Shown: piece after piece, positions 1-8,570 of the stretch
Layout: the number at the start of each line of letters is the position of its first letter
Numbering within the stretch: position 1 is the first letter of the stretch
NCBI RefSeq assembly: GCF_001542915.1
Contig: NZ_LNNH01000027.1
Coordinates: 62,001 to 126,000 of the forward strand
Length of the DNA stretch: 64,000 nucleotides
Reading direction: 5' to 3'
DNA from: Peribacillus simplex
Lineage (GTDB): Bacteria > Bacillota > Bacilli > Bacillales > DSM-1321
Made by a program: the position numbers and the translations under genes
The notes under the pieces: model-generated
The model's database searches: none
Told to the model about the DNA's origin: nothing
What the model saw: only the letters and a program-made list of their open reading frames with translations

Positions 1-56
1 ATAGAGGGTGAAAGCTATCATTCCTCATGGATTCCATGACATAAACAGTCAGTGGA

Positions 57-713
57 TCATTCATTATTGGCAAAGACGGCTAGATCTTCTTTATTGCCAA
101 CGACTAGAAGCATATCTTTTTCATGAATATCCTGATCCGGTGATGGTGCTATGATGATTTCTCCATTACTGACGATGGCAATGACGCTGATATTATATGT
201 TGCACGTAAATCGAGCTCTCTGAGGCTTTTTCCCTTCATGCTCATGGGGAGGATGATTTCCTCGATATTGTATTCTTTAGAGAGCTCTATATAGTTCAGC
301 ATGTTAGGGGAGAGAAGCTGATTCGCGACCCGTTCCCCCATATCCCTCTCAGGATAGATGACCCAGTCGGCACCGATTTTCGAGAGCACCTGGCCGTGAT
401 TTTTATTAAGGGCTTTGGCAATGACTTTTTTGACCCCAAGCTCTTTTAAAAGCAAGGTAGTTAAAATGCTCGATTGCATGTCATTTCCGATGGCTACGAT
501 GACACAATCGAAATTACGGATTCCGATCGATTTCAATGTCTCTGCTTCGGTTGTATCCGCAATGACTGCATGGGTAACGCTCAATTCCGCATTCTCGACA
601 CTTTCCTCATTGATATCAATCCCCAAAACCTCTTGGCCGGCAGTATATAATCTATGTGCCACACTGGTTCCGAATCTGCCTAATCCGATTACGGCATATT
701 GTCGTTTGCCCAT
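57..713 (-). CDS. ktrA: KtrA-type potassium channel regulatory subunit (RCK)
   Basis: Cytoplasmic gating subunit of a Ktr potassium uptake system. The N-terminal RCK domain opens with a nucleotide-binding Rossmann motif (GLGRFGTSV, about residues 10-18) and an acidic end to beta-2 (GIDINEE); the last 80 residues form an RCK_C domain, where this family binds c-di-AMP. The length of 218 aa is normal. The start follows a GGAGG site with a 9-base gap. It lies 23 bases after the membrane subunit gene, so the two are one operon; the order ktrB-ktrA is the reverse of Bacillus subtilis ktrAB. Could be called ktrC by sequence alone, but operon context favours ktrA. Confidence 0.9.
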   Translation of the reverse strand: MGKRQYAVIGLGRFGTSVAHRLYTAGQEVLGIDINEESVENAELSVTHAVIADTTEAETLKSIGIRNFDCVIVAIGNDMQSSILTTLLLKELGVKKVIAKALNKNHGQVLSKIGADWVIYPERDMGERVANQLLSPNMLNYIELSKEYNIEEIILPMSMKGKSLRELDLRATYNISVIAIVSNGEIIIAPSPDQDIHEKDMLLVVGNKEDLAVFANNE

Positions 714-736
714 CTTCTACACGCCTCCTTTTATGA

Positions 737-2083
737 TTAACCAATCATGATTTTCCCTTTTGGCCGACGGAACGGATCTGGTTTGCGCCGCATGGCGATA
801 GCAAAGGCCAAAGTCAAAGGGCCCACACGGCCTGCAAACATCGTAAAAATGATGAGCATCCGGCCAAGCGGTGATAATTCTGGGGTCAAGCCCATTGAAA
901 GTCCCACGGTGGCGAATGCTGAAGTGGCTTCGAACAAAATCATCAAGAAGTCACTTCCGCATTCCGTGATGGCCAGCAGAATGGAGATGCTTGAAACCAT
1001 GAATACGCCAATGAATGAAACGGATAATGCTTTGAAAATCGTTTCACTCACAATACGGTGACGGAATAAGACCACATCATCCTTTCCTTTAATCTGTGAC
1101 CAAACCGTTCCGATAAGCGTCGCCAATGTAGTTGTTTTAATCCCGCCGCCAGTCGATCCGGGAGAAGCCCCAACGAACATCAAGAAAATGATGAGCAGCA
1201 AGGTAGGCTGAGTCAAATCAGGAATATCCAACGTATTAGAGCCTGCCGTCCTTGGTGAAACCGACTGAAATAAAGACGATAGCGTTTTACCCATCAAGGA
1301 TAAAGGCTGCAATGTTTTGGCGTTGCCGAACTCGAATATAAAGATTAAAATTGCGCCGGCAATCGTAAGGATCAAGCTTGTCGTTAGAACGACCTTCGTA
1401 TGTACGGATAAACGCTGGATATCACGATATTCGTATAGTTCATTCATCACGATGAAACCTATTCCGCCAAACGTGATGAGGAAGACGACCGTAAGGGTTA
1501 TGAATGGATCCGATACATAGGGGGTTAAACTCCTGAATTCCCCCATTAAATCAAAGCCGGCATTATTGAAATTCGATATGGAATGAAAAACCCCATAATA
1601 AATCGCTTTGCCGATTGGCATGTCAAATGAGAAGCGAATCGATAAGATAAGGGCGCCCATGCCTTCAATGATGGCGGTGAAAATCAAAAGTCGTCTCACT
1701 AACCTGACTACACCTGCCATGGATAGATTATTTAAGGACTCCTGCAAAAGTAACCTGCCTTTTAAGGAAATTTTCTTGCCTAAAAGGAAAAAGAAAAACG
1801 TCGCAAATGACATGAATCCTAAGCCGCCTATTTGAATCAGTGTCAAGATGACCAACTCGCCAAAAGTGGTGAAAGTCGATCCCGTATCCACTACGACAAG
1901 CCCTGTTACACAAGTAGCGGATGTTGCGGTGAAAAGAGCATCCAGAAAAGAAAGACCATGCCCGCTTTCAGTGGAAATCGGCAAGGTCAATAAATAGGAC
2001 CCGATCAGTATCAGGATGCCAAACCCGAGTACAAGTATTTTTGGCGGATCCAATAAATTTTTTGCTTTTATCAAATTGATCAT
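737..2083 (-). CDS. ktrB: KtrB/TrkH-family potassium transporter subunit
   Basis: Integral membrane ion-conducting subunit of the Ktr system, 448 aa and strongly hydrophobic. The four filter-type P-loops of the TrkH/KtrB family are visible as SATCVTGL, FNNAGFD, SPRTAGSNT and FATVGLSMG, each with its glycine. The annotated ATG has its AGG-rich site only a few bases upstream; a TTG three codons later has better spacing from AGGCAGG, so the protein may begin MIKAKN. Expression is probably controlled by the c-di-AMP riboswitch in its leader, which fits the known link between c-di-AMP and potassium import in Bacillus. Downstream ktrA encodes the partner. Confidence 0.9.
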   Translation of the reverse strand: MINLIKAKNLLDPPKILVLGFGILILIGSYLLTLPISTESGHGLSFLDALFTATSATCVTGLVVVDTGSTFTTFGELVILTLIQIGGLGFMSFATFFFFLLGKKISLKGRLLLQESLNNLSMAGVVRLVRRLLIFTAIIEGMGALILSIRFSFDMPIGKAIYYGVFHSISNFNNAGFDLMGEFRSLTPYVSDPFITLTVVFLITFGGIGFIVMNELYEYRDIQRLSVHTKVVLTTSLILTIAGAILIFIFEFGNAKTLQPLSLMGKTLSSLFQSVSPRTAGSNTLDIPDLTQPTLLLIIFLMFVGASPGSTGGGIKTTTLATLIGTVWSQIKGKDDVVLFRHRIVSETIFKALSVSFIGVFMVSSISILLAITECGSDFLMILFEATSAFATVGLSMGLTPELSPLGRMLIIFTMFAGRVGPLTLAFAIAMRRKPDPFRRPKGKIMIG

Positions 2084-2217
2084 CCCTGCCTATGATAATG
2101 TAATGTGTAACATTATATGAATATATGAACCATCAATCTTTCATTCCGAAGCTTTTAGAGCATAATAAAAAGACCTGCGAAAAACCTCGAACGGCTAATT
2201 TGACACAAATAACGTGC

Positions 2218-2390
2218 AAAAAAGCTTCCGAATTAGGCGGTCTTATGACCTCCTTCGCTTTAGCCGACGAAGTTAGCTGACGGGTAGGATGGCGAAAGAG
2301 CTGATCTCATCCCTTCTGCAAGGCAGAATTAACCCCAAATGATTGGGTCCTCCGTACTCAAATCCTTTGAGTTTTGGCCGAATTATATTA
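2218..2390 (-). ncRNA. c-di-AMP riboswitch (ydaO/yuaA type) with terminator
   Basis: On the minus strand the leader of ktrB contains the conserved blocks of the ydaO motif in order: CGGAGGACCCAAU, UGGGGUUAAUUCUGCC, GAAGGGAUGAGAU, CUUUCGCCAUCCUACCCGUC and AGCUAACUUCGUCGGCUAA. Its 3' end runs into a hairpin (2221-2261, GGAGGTC pairing with GACCGCC, AAAGC with GCTTT) followed by six U, so ligand binding and terminator formation can be coupled. The family is an OFF switch: c-di-AMP promotes termination. The position before a potassium transporter is the classical one. Confidence 0.93.
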
Positions 2391-2404
2391 AATGGATAAA
2401 ACGT

Positions 2405-2434
2405 ATTCTACTCCCATCATTTAGCAGTTGTAAA
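2405..2434 (-). promoter_or_regulatory. Probable sigma-A promoter of ktrBA leader
   Basis: Minus-strand TTTACA and TAGAAT boxes separated by 18 bases. The expected start of transcription lies just before the riboswitch, which supports the call. Confidence 0.55.
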
Positions 2435-2506
2435 CCCCTAAATTGTAAAAAAATATTTCTTTAACAAAACTGAAAATTAACATTTCATTTACATTTTGAA
2501 AACGTA

Positions 2507-2535
2507 TTGACAAATATTAGTTAGCACATTATGAT
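2507..2535 (+). promoter_or_regulatory. Sigma-A promoter of the small gene at 2646
   Basis: TTGACA, 17-base spacer, TATGAT: close to consensus. It points at the 63-residue gene about 110 bases downstream and is divergent from the ktrBA promoter. Confidence 0.65.
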
Positions 2536-2645
2536 AGGTTCGATTCATTCAAAAAATAAAATTCAGACAATATATATAATCGTTATTTTGGGGAAATCCT
2601 AAATAAAATCAAACACACTTTACAAAGAAGGCGGGCAAGGCAATT

Positions 2646-2837
2646 ATGGAGAAGACGTTCAATCGATATGTTATCAATGCTACAGGCAAGGGCGGCCAGA
2701 CATACTTAACACAATGCCAGGATAAAGATGCACTAAGGAAATGGATAGCCGATCATGAGGATCAAATCATCATGAATGAATTAAGAATAACCGACAAGAA
2801 AAAGAATCCTTTGTTAAAATTCTTTTCCCAAAGGTGA
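2646..2837 (+). CDS. Small hypothetical protein, 63 aa
   Basis: A short charged cytoplasmic protein starting MEKTFNRYVI and ending KFFSQR, with no signal peptide, membrane segment or motif I recognise. It has its own strong promoter, a purine-rich site (GAAGGCGGG) before the ATG and an intrinsic terminator directly after it, so it is a real single-gene unit and not a shadow. Divergent from the riboswitch-controlled ktr operon; whether it is related to potassium homeostasis cannot be told from the sequence. Confidence 0.7.
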   Translation: MEKTFNRYVINATGKGGQTYLTQCQDKDALRKWIADHEDQIIMNELRITDKKKNPLLKFFSQR

Positions 2838-2907
2838 AAATCGTCCATTTCTTCTGCGGTAATATAACTTGAACGAGCCGAAAAATCCATATCTTGTTTC
2901 GCTTTCA

Positions 2908-2935
2908 AACTCATTGCCGATCAATGGGTTTTTTT
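2908..2935 (+). terminator. Intrinsic terminator
   Basis: Stem AACTCATTG / CAATGGGTT with a 5-base loop, followed by a run of T. It ends the 63-aa gene. Confidence 0.75.
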
Positions 2936-3055
2936 GCGTTGGAATCATTTACATGTCGGAATGGATAATGTTAAAATTTAGGGAAAAAGGACTTCGTTGT
3001 AATACCGGATAGGGAGGCCATTCAGCCGGGCATGACAACCAGGGGTGGGGAATAG

Positions 3056-4305
3056 ATGAGATTCAAACATGTAATGTCATCATGGAAGTATCCTTCCATT
3101 TTATTGTGCGGAATCGGGATTTCGAACTTCGGCGCATGGGTGTATTTCATCGCCCTTAATTTGATCGTTCTTGATTTGACCAAGTCTCCCTTAGCAGTGG
3201 TTTATATATGGTTAAACCGTTGGCGGTATTGTTGACCAATGTTTGGGCTGGCAGCGTCATCGATCGGAGAAATAAGCGGAATATGATGGTCACACTTGAT
3301 CTATTCCGGGCGGCATTCATCGCTTTGCTGGCATTGACTTCCTCCATTTGGGCGATCTATTCGCTCGTATTGGTGATCAATATGGCAGAGGCCGTGTTTG
3401 GTACAACATCAAGGACGTATATAACAAAATTAATACCAATCGAACAAAGAAAACGATTCAACTCATTGCGAAGCTTGATCGATTCAGGGGCTTTTTTGAT
3501 TGGACCAGCGATAGCGGGTCTCCTTTTCATAATCGGCACCCCCGTCGCTGCCATCTATATCAATGCTCTAGCCTTAGTATTATCAGGCGTGATCACGCTA
3601 TTCATGCCAGATCTTGAAAAGGATGATTCCTTTAGCCTTATCGATCGCCACCTATCCTGGGCCATCGTGAAAAAGGATTGGGGCATCGTCCTCGATTACA
3701 GCCGGAAAGCCTCCTATGTGATGCTCATATATTTCTTGTTCAGCTGCATGGTCGTAATGGAAACGGCCATGGACTCCCAAGAAGCAGCATTTGCCAAAAG
3801 CGTGCTTTCTTTGTCGGACAGCGATTACGGATTCCTCGTAAGCATCGCCGGGGCGGGTATCATTGCCGGAGCAATCATAAATGCATTATTCATCAGTAAA
3901 GTGCGGATATCCTATCTGATTGGCCTGGGTTCCGTATGTGTTTCGATCGGTTATATGATTTATGCCGTGTCGACTTCGTTTTCAATCGCGGCCACGGGAT
4001 TTTTCCTTATTGCCTTTTCATTGGCTTTTGCTAATACTGGCTTTCAAACTTTTTATCAGAATAATATCCCGTCAGACATCATGGGGAGGGTGGGCAGCAT
4101 GTTCGGTTTGTTGGAAGCATTATTGATCATTATGACAACAGTGATTGTCGGTGCTTCTGCGCATTTCCTTTCGATTCGGTTCGTCGTGATTGCAGGTTCC
4201 GTGATGCTTCTTGCGTTTTCGATTTTATTATGTGTACTCAGTATGAAGCCAGTGAAAAGCAAGTATTATTCCAGTGAAGGGGGATTGGCAGAGGAAAAGG
4301 GGTAA
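3056..4305 (+). pseudogene. MFS transporter with a -1 frameshift
   Basis: A major facilitator of the DHA3-like (macrolide-efflux-type) group that would be about 416 aa if intact. An ATG at 3056 after GGGGTGGGG opens MRFKHVMSSWKYPS and a first membrane helix, but this frame stops near 3224. The rest of the protein (from about 3190 to 4305, including the loop-2 motif GSVIDRRNKR) is in the next frame. The two frames meet around 3196-3205, inside the stretch encoding SPLAV..LYMVKPLA; restoring one base there (GTG GNT TTA TAT ATG) joins them. Either a natural null allele or a base missed in sequencing. The longest intact frame alone (from 3208) lacks the first helix and would not be a normal transporter. 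Confidence 0.8.
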
Positions 4306-4351
4306 GCGACCTTTCCAACAAGGCATGCGGTGAACATGCCTTATATCCATT

Positions 4352-4951
4352 TCATTTAATGAATGTGCGTAATTGGCTGATGAAGTTCAAGATTTGAAAA
4401 TGTATCTTTGCCATTTCCTCCACTGATTGCTCCTCGCAATTCTCCAGCCACTCCTGAATCACCCCTAAAATCGCTGATGTCAAAAAGGCATGCATATATG
4501 TTCGAAATGCTTCATTTTGAGCTGCTGGATGCTGGCTGATCAAGCGGTCCAAGAGGACTTCACCGAATACTCGCTTTATTTTTTTCGCAAAAGAAGGATC
4601 ACCCTGATCACCAAGTATCGCTCTCAATGCTTGGGCATGCTCACCGATGAATTGGAAAATCGCGACGAATGGCGGATATAGCTGTTGCTGATGAAGGGCA
4701 AGGAGTGCCTCTTTCGGTAAAATTGCCGTAATGCGTGCTTGAAGTTCATCCAGCAAGTCTTGCTGCAATTGATCCATCAACGCATATTTATCTGCATAAT
4801 GAAGATAGAAGGTGCCTCGATTGATGTTCGCACGCTCTGCAATCTTCTTTACCGACACATGCGTGAATCCTTCTGCTTCAACGAGTGCAACGAAGTGATG
4901 CTGGATATGCGCTTTCGTTTTTTGTATCATTTCTTCATGAATCGATGCCAC
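4352..4951 (-). CDS. TetR/AcrR-family transcriptional regulator
   Basis: About 200 aa, with an N-terminal TetR helix-turn-helix (FTHVSVKKIAERANINRGTF, then YLHYADKYAL) and a helical C-terminal ligand domain of the PF14278-like kind. I place the start at a GTG (VASIHEEM) because a GAGGGAG site lies eight bases before it; the longer frame to 4981 has no ribosome binding site. It is divergent from the ABC exporter at 5077-6815, with about 125 bp between them, so it most likely represses that exporter and itself. The effector is unknown. Confidence 0.85.
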   Translation of the reverse strand: MASIHEEMIQKTKAHIQHHFVALVEAEGFTHVSVKKIAERANINRGTFYLHYADKYALMDQLQQDLLDELQARITAILPKEALLALHQQQLYPPFVAIFQFIGEHAQALRAILGDQGDPSFAKKIKRVFGEVLLDRLISQHPAAQNEAFRTYMHAFLTSAILGVIQEWLENCEEQSVEEMAKIHFQILNFISQLRTFIK

Positions 4952-5076
4952 TCTGAATATCTCCCTCACTTCACTGAACATTTTTCAAAATCTGTTTATT
5001 GTATTGAAACTCATGCTACCTTAATATGATGATACATTCAACACCGTGTTAATTAAAGTGGAAGGGAGTGCGTCCA

Positions 5077-5799
5077 ATGAAACATGCGATTATCATGGAA
5101 GGTATTGCCAAAGGCTTTCAACATAAAAGGGTCATTCAGCCCTTGGACCTCACGATAGAAAAAAGTGGTATATTCGGCTTGTTAGGTCCTTCAGGATGCG
5201 GAAAGACGACCTTGATCAAAATGATTGTCGGCCTGATTAAGCCGGATGCCGGGAGCGTCACGGTTCTCGATCATAAGGTGCCAAATGAAACATTATTGAT
5301 GAAAATCGGCTATATGGCACAATCCGATGCTTTGTATACTGAGCTGACTGGTGCTGAAAATCTTGCGTTTTTTGCGAAGCTATATCGGTTATCGAAAAAG
5401 GAAAGAAGCGAGCGGATTCGATATGCAGCTGAAATCGTCGGATTAACGAATGATTTGAACACTCGGATTGCCCATTATTCCGGGGGGATGAAGCGCCGTT
5501 TGTCCTTGGCGATCGCCCTCATCCAAAATCCCGAAATCCTCATTTTGGATGAACCGACGGTGGGGATCGATCCTATGCTAAAACGAACCATTTGGCAGGA
5601 GCTGGAGCGGTTAAGAGATGAAGAGCACAAGACGATCGTGATAACGACGCATGTCATGGATGAGGCAGAACGATGCGATGAACTGGCGATGCTGCGTGAG
5701 GGAGCTATCATTGCATCGGGAACGCCTGCCGCTTTAAAAGGACAATTTGGGGCGGAAACGCTTGATGATGTATTTTTAAAGATTGGAGGCGGACGGTAA
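5077..5799 (+). CDS. ABC-2 type exporter, ATP-binding protein
   Basis: Cytoplasmic ATPase of an efflux-type ABC transporter, 240 aa. Walker A GPSGCGKTT, signature YSGGMKRRLS, Walker B ILILDEPT followed by VGIDP, and the H-loop histidine in ITTHVMDEAE are all present. The ATG at 5077 is preferred over a GTG nine bases earlier because GGAAGGGAG stands at the right distance. Its stop overlaps the start of the permease gene by one base, so translation is coupled. The divergent TetR gene suggests substrate-induced expression; the group includes DrrA-like drug exporters, but the substrate cannot be told. Confidence 0.9.
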   Translation: MKHAIIMEGIAKGFQHKRVIQPLDLTIEKSGIFGLLGPSGCGKTTLIKMIVGLIKPDAGSVTVLDHKVPNETLLMKIGYMAQSDALYTELTGAENLAFFAKLYRLSKKERSERIRYAAEIVGLTNDLNTRIAHYSGGMKRRLSLAIALIQNPEILILDEPTVGIDPMLKRTIWQELERLRDEEHKTIVITTHVMDEAERCDELAMLREGAIIASGTPAALKGQFGAETLDDVFLKIGGGR

Positions 5800-6815
5800 T
5801 GCGGATTTCCTCTCTCGTGACGCGAATCATCCAGCAGCTGCGCCGTGATCGAAGGACCCTCGCTTTATTTTTCCTCGCCCCCTTGCTCATCTTAACGCTC
5901 ATGTACTTCATTTTTGGCACAGAAGCGAGTGAGTTGAAAATCGTCGTAACCGGCAGTGATCAAAACACGATCGCGGGATTGAAACAGGCCGATTTTCAAG
6001 TAAAGGCAGCTGAGGAGTTTTCAAGGAAACGAATGATTGAAACCAAAACGGATGGCTGGTTGCACGTTGAACATGGAAAAATGGAGCTTACGCTGTTGAA
6101 CGACGAACCAGCACGCGCAAAAGCCGTCCAAATGCAGCTGATGCTGGGACTGCAGGGACATGCAAGCAAAATGCCTTCCATTGAATCGCAATATGTGTAC
6201 GGAGATGAAGATACAAAGGGCTTTGACACCTTCAGTCCGATGCTCGTGAGCTTTTTCGTTTTTTTCTTCGTGTTTTTGATCGCGGGAATCGCGCTTTTGA
6301 AGGAGCGAACAAGCGGAACGCTGGAGCGGCTGCTGGCCACGCCGATCAAGCGGCATGAAATCGTCGCCGGCTATGTGATCGGCTATGGTTTATTCGCCCT
6401 CATTCAGACGATCATCGTCGTCCTCTATGCCGTCAACGTACTGGATATCGTGCTCGTGGGCTCCTTATGGCTCGTGTTATTGACGAATATACTTGTCGCA
6501 CTCGTGGCCTTATCGCTTGGCACGCTGCTGTCCAGTTTCGCCACCTCCGAATTCCAAATGGTGCAATTCATCCCGCTCGTCATCGTGCCGCAGATTTTCT
6601 TCACAGGGATATTCCCCTTGGATGCTATGACGGACTGGCTGCAAAAAATCGGCAAAATCATGCCGCTTTATTACGCATCGGATGCCATGAACGGCATCAT
6701 GTATAAAGGTTTTTCTTTCGCTGATGTATTCCTGGATCTTATCGTACTCGTGGCATTTTCGGCCGTGTTCATAACGATCAATATCATTAGCTTGAAAAGA
6801 TACCGTTCCTTATGA
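5799..6815 (+). CDS. ABC-2 type exporter, permease
   Basis: Membrane partner of the preceding ATPase, 338 aa. One N-terminal helix (LFFLAPLLILTLMYFIF), an extracellular domain of roughly 130 residues, then five hydrophobic segments from about residue 145. The cytoplasmic stretch ALLKERTSGTLERLLATPI is typical of ABC2_membrane proteins of the DrrB/YhhJ type. The gene starts inside the stop codon of the ATPase (TAATG). Two hairpins follow it as terminators. Likely drug or lipid efflux, regulated by the TetR protein encoded upstream on the other strand. Confidence 0.88.
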   Translation: MRISSLVTRIIQQLRRDRRTLALFFLAPLLILTLMYFIFGTEASELKIVVTGSDQNTIAGLKQADFQVKAAEEFSRKRMIETKTDGWLHVEHGKMELTLLNDEPARAKAVQMQLMLGLQGHASKMPSIESQYVYGDEDTKGFDTFSPMLVSFFVFFFVFLIAGIALLKERTSGTLERLLATPIKRHEIVAGYVIGYGLFALIQTIIVVLYAVNVLDIVLVGSLWLVLLTNILVALVALSLGTLLSSFATSEFQMVQFIPLVIVPQIFFTGIFPLDAMTDWLQKIGKIMPLYYASDAMNGIMYKGFSFADVFLDLIVLVAFSAVFITINIISLKRYRSL

Positions 6816-6871
6816 ATGAGTGCAATGGTTGTCCCGAAAGGATAAAATCAGCCAAAAGAAGCAAAAAAAAT

Positions 6872-6901
6872 TCAAGAATGCATTTAAATCAGCATTCTTG
6901 A
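6872..6901 (+). terminator. Hairpin after ABC exporter
   Basis: Perfect 10-bp stem TCAAGAATGC / GCATTCTTGA, followed by ATTTTAAA. The T-run is weak, so it may act with the next hairpin. Confidence 0.5.
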
Positions 6902-6912
6902 TTTTAAAGAAG

Positions 6913-6955
6913 GGGCGTCAAAAAGTCGAAATCGGCCTAATTGACGCCCTTTTTA
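6913..6955 (+). terminator. Intrinsic terminator
   Basis: Stem GGGCGTCAA / TTGACGCCC with five T after it. Ends the ABC exporter operon and faces the convergent small gene at 6978-7160. Confidence 0.7.
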
Positions 6956-6977
6956 GCCTAAACATTTTTATTTTCTT

Positions 6978-7160
6978 TCAGTCTTTGTTGTTGTTTACCA
7001 TCAATGATACAAAACAAAATAAGGCTATAAAAAATAGAAGTGCGGGAAAAGTATAAAATGTTGCATTGTATTTAATAGAAGAATCAACCTTTAAACCATA
7101 TAAATAAATAAATAGTATAAAAGAAACGGATAATGCTAGAGTACCGGTTAATAATTTCAT
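6978..7160 (-). CDS. Small two-helix membrane protein, 60 aa
   Basis: Starts MKLLTGTLAL and has two hydrophobic segments (about residues 5-22 and 37-55) ending in NNNKD. A GGAGGT site stands eight bases before the ATG, which argues it is translated. AT-rich, like the secreted-protein gene starting at 7254 on the other strand, and the two are divergent with about 90 bp between them. Function unknown; small membrane proteins beside secreted ones can be immunity or export partners, but nothing here proves that. Confidence 0.6.
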   Translation of the reverse strand: MKLLTGTLALSVSFILFIYLYGLKVDSSIKYNATFYTFPALLFFIALFCFVSLMVNNNKD

Positions 7161-7253
7161 TATTTTACCTCCACTTGGTTAATTTGTATTATTTTTTAAA
7201 AAATGTATAATGATATTATACAGAAAATATAGGAAAAAAGGGGAGATTTAAAA

Positions 7254-7881
7254 ATGAGAATTTATAACCAAAAGTTTTACATTCGACTTCTTTATTTTAT
7301 TAATCGGATCTTTGAACCTATCAAAAGTTTCTGCAGATAAAGGAGCCGATTCTGTTTTTGATATTGAAGAAGCCAATGTAGGATTAACAGTTGATACTCC
7401 GTATAGGTTAACAAAAGACGATGGGACTTTAGTGTTTTTTGATACAGTAGAAGATTATAATGCCTATTTAGATAACCAAATGATTAAAATTGTTCCTAGA
7501 TGCGCAACGTGCAATAAAACTACAACTACTACTATTTCTACTAATACAACAAAAGAAAAATGGGTGAACTATCATCCTCTTACAAATGCTTGGATTAAAG
7601 CTAGCAGTTATACTATTTCTCGTGGGAAATCTTATACTATTTCAGGTTCTTATAGTTATAGTGGTTATAATGTGGGGGTTAGTGTATCTCATAATACATC
7701 AGTTTCTGCTACCATCCCAGCTAATTCAAAAAAATATAGTAGATTAGGTGTTTGGTCAGACATTACTTTCAAAAGATTTAAGCATGTAGTAAAAAGCCCT
7801 ACTGGAAAGGTTATAAATACGTATTATTCAAATACCGCATATGCTGTAGGTGCTCCTTATATTAAAGTGAAATATAAATAA
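7254..7881 (+). pseudogene. Secreted protein of unknown function, frameshifted in the signal peptide
   Basis: An AGGGGAG site precedes ATG 7254 (MRIYNQKFYIR), but that frame stops near 7340. The main frame, one base off, continues a good signal peptide (FFILLIGSLNLSKVSA) and then about 180 residues to 7881. One extra base, probably in the run around 7282-7290, explains the break. The mature part has a CATC motif followed by a Thr-rich stretch, then Ser/Tyr-rich strands (SGSYSYSGYNVGVSVSHNTS) that look like a beta-sheet domain. No family recognised. If the break is real, the product would only be made from an internal TTG (7312) without a signal peptide. AT-rich relative to neighbours, which hints at acquisition. 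Confidence 0.65.
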
Positions 7882-7933
7882 AACACGATATATTTTTATT
7901 AATCAATGGAAAATAAAACAGTATATCTATTCA

Positions 7934-8000
7934 GGGGCTGTCCCAAAAGTCAGGAATAAGACTTCTAGGGGGCAACCTTTTTCATTTAAGGACTTTTTTC
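7934..8000. repeat. Insertion-element end-like remnant
   Basis: The string GGGGCTGTCCCAAAAGTC resembles terminal repeats that are common at insertion sequences and small non-autonomous elements in Bacillaceae; AAGGACTTTTTT about 60 bases on could be the degenerate other end. No transposase is present. It separates the AT-rich patch from the bltD-like gene. Confidence 0.3.
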
Positions 8001-8017
8001 GCATGTTTCCTCCATGC

Positions 8018-8467
8018 TCATATTTTCTTGACCATGACTCTTTCATTGTTGAAATCTGCTTCGCCATTGAAGGCAAAGCCGAATTTCCTATACAAGTGAG
8101 AAGCAGCCTGATTCTCTTCGACTATGCTCAAATAGACCTCGGGGCAATCATACTCCATGGTTAACCGTTCGATCAAAGCCTCGAGCAGGATTGTTCCAAG
8201 GCCCTGGCCCTGATGCTTTGCGTCAATGAAAAAACGGTCGAGCCAAACTCGGCCATGCTCCCCTTCGCCAGGGAAAAAACCATACATCGCAAAACCGACC
8301 AAGGTATCTTCCGTATAAAGACCGACTGGCCTGTAATATTTACATTCCCGTGCATCTTTCAAACATTGCTCGGTCGTTTCGATAAATGTTCTTTGCTTTT
8401 CATGGATGTGCAGCTTCAAAATCTCCGCTCTATTTTCGTTCGTGACTTCTTTAATATGGACTGTCAT
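8018..8467 (-). CDS. bltD: BltD-like polyamine N-acetyltransferase (GNAT)
   Basis: 149 aa GNAT enzyme that closely follows Bacillus subtilis BltD, the spermine/spermidine acetyltransferase. Shared features: VGFAMYGFFP, GRVWLDRFFID, the acetyl-CoA loop HQGQGLGT, YLSIVEENQAASHLYRKFGF and the C-terminal ERVMVKKI. Expected role: acetyl transfer from acetyl-CoA to polyamines in the cytoplasm. The start is the ATG after GAGGAAGG; the long N-terminal extension of the open frame is not real. It is divergent from a MerR-family regulator, as expected for a blt-type locus, but the Blt efflux pump gene is missing. Confidence 0.88.
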   Translation of the reverse strand: MTVHIKEVTNENRAEILKLHIHEKQRTFIETTEQCLKDARECKYYRPVGLYTEDTLVGFAMYGFFPGEGEHGRVWLDRFFIDAKHQGQGLGTILLEALIERLTMEYDCPEVYLSIVEENQAASHLYRKFGFAFNGEADFNNERVMVKKI

Positions 8468-8525
8468 ATAATTTCCTTCCTCAATTCGCTCCGGTTTATC
8501 CGTTTTGTTATGATGATATACTAAT

Positions 8526-8556
8526 ACCCTAAGGTATCTGGTTACCATATAGTCAA
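8526..8556 (-). promoter_or_regulatory. MerR-type promoter and operator of bltD-like gene
   Basis: Minus-strand TTGACT (8556-8551) and a poor -10 (TAGGGT) are separated by 19 bases, the long spacer typical of MerR-activated promoters. The spacer holds an imperfect dyad, TATGGTA and TACCTTA with 6 bases between (8530-8549), the likely binding site of the adjacent regulator. Confidence 0.6.
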
Positions 8557-8570
8557 GAGGAGAGATCAAA

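Noticed and set aside
2490-2520. cre-like TGAAAACGTATTGA near the 2507 promoter
   Set aside because: Two mismatches at key positions; not better than chance.
6820-7056. 78-codon plus-strand frame after the ABC exporter
   Set aside because: Runs through two terminator hairpins and is antisense to the small membrane protein gene, which has a good ribosome site.
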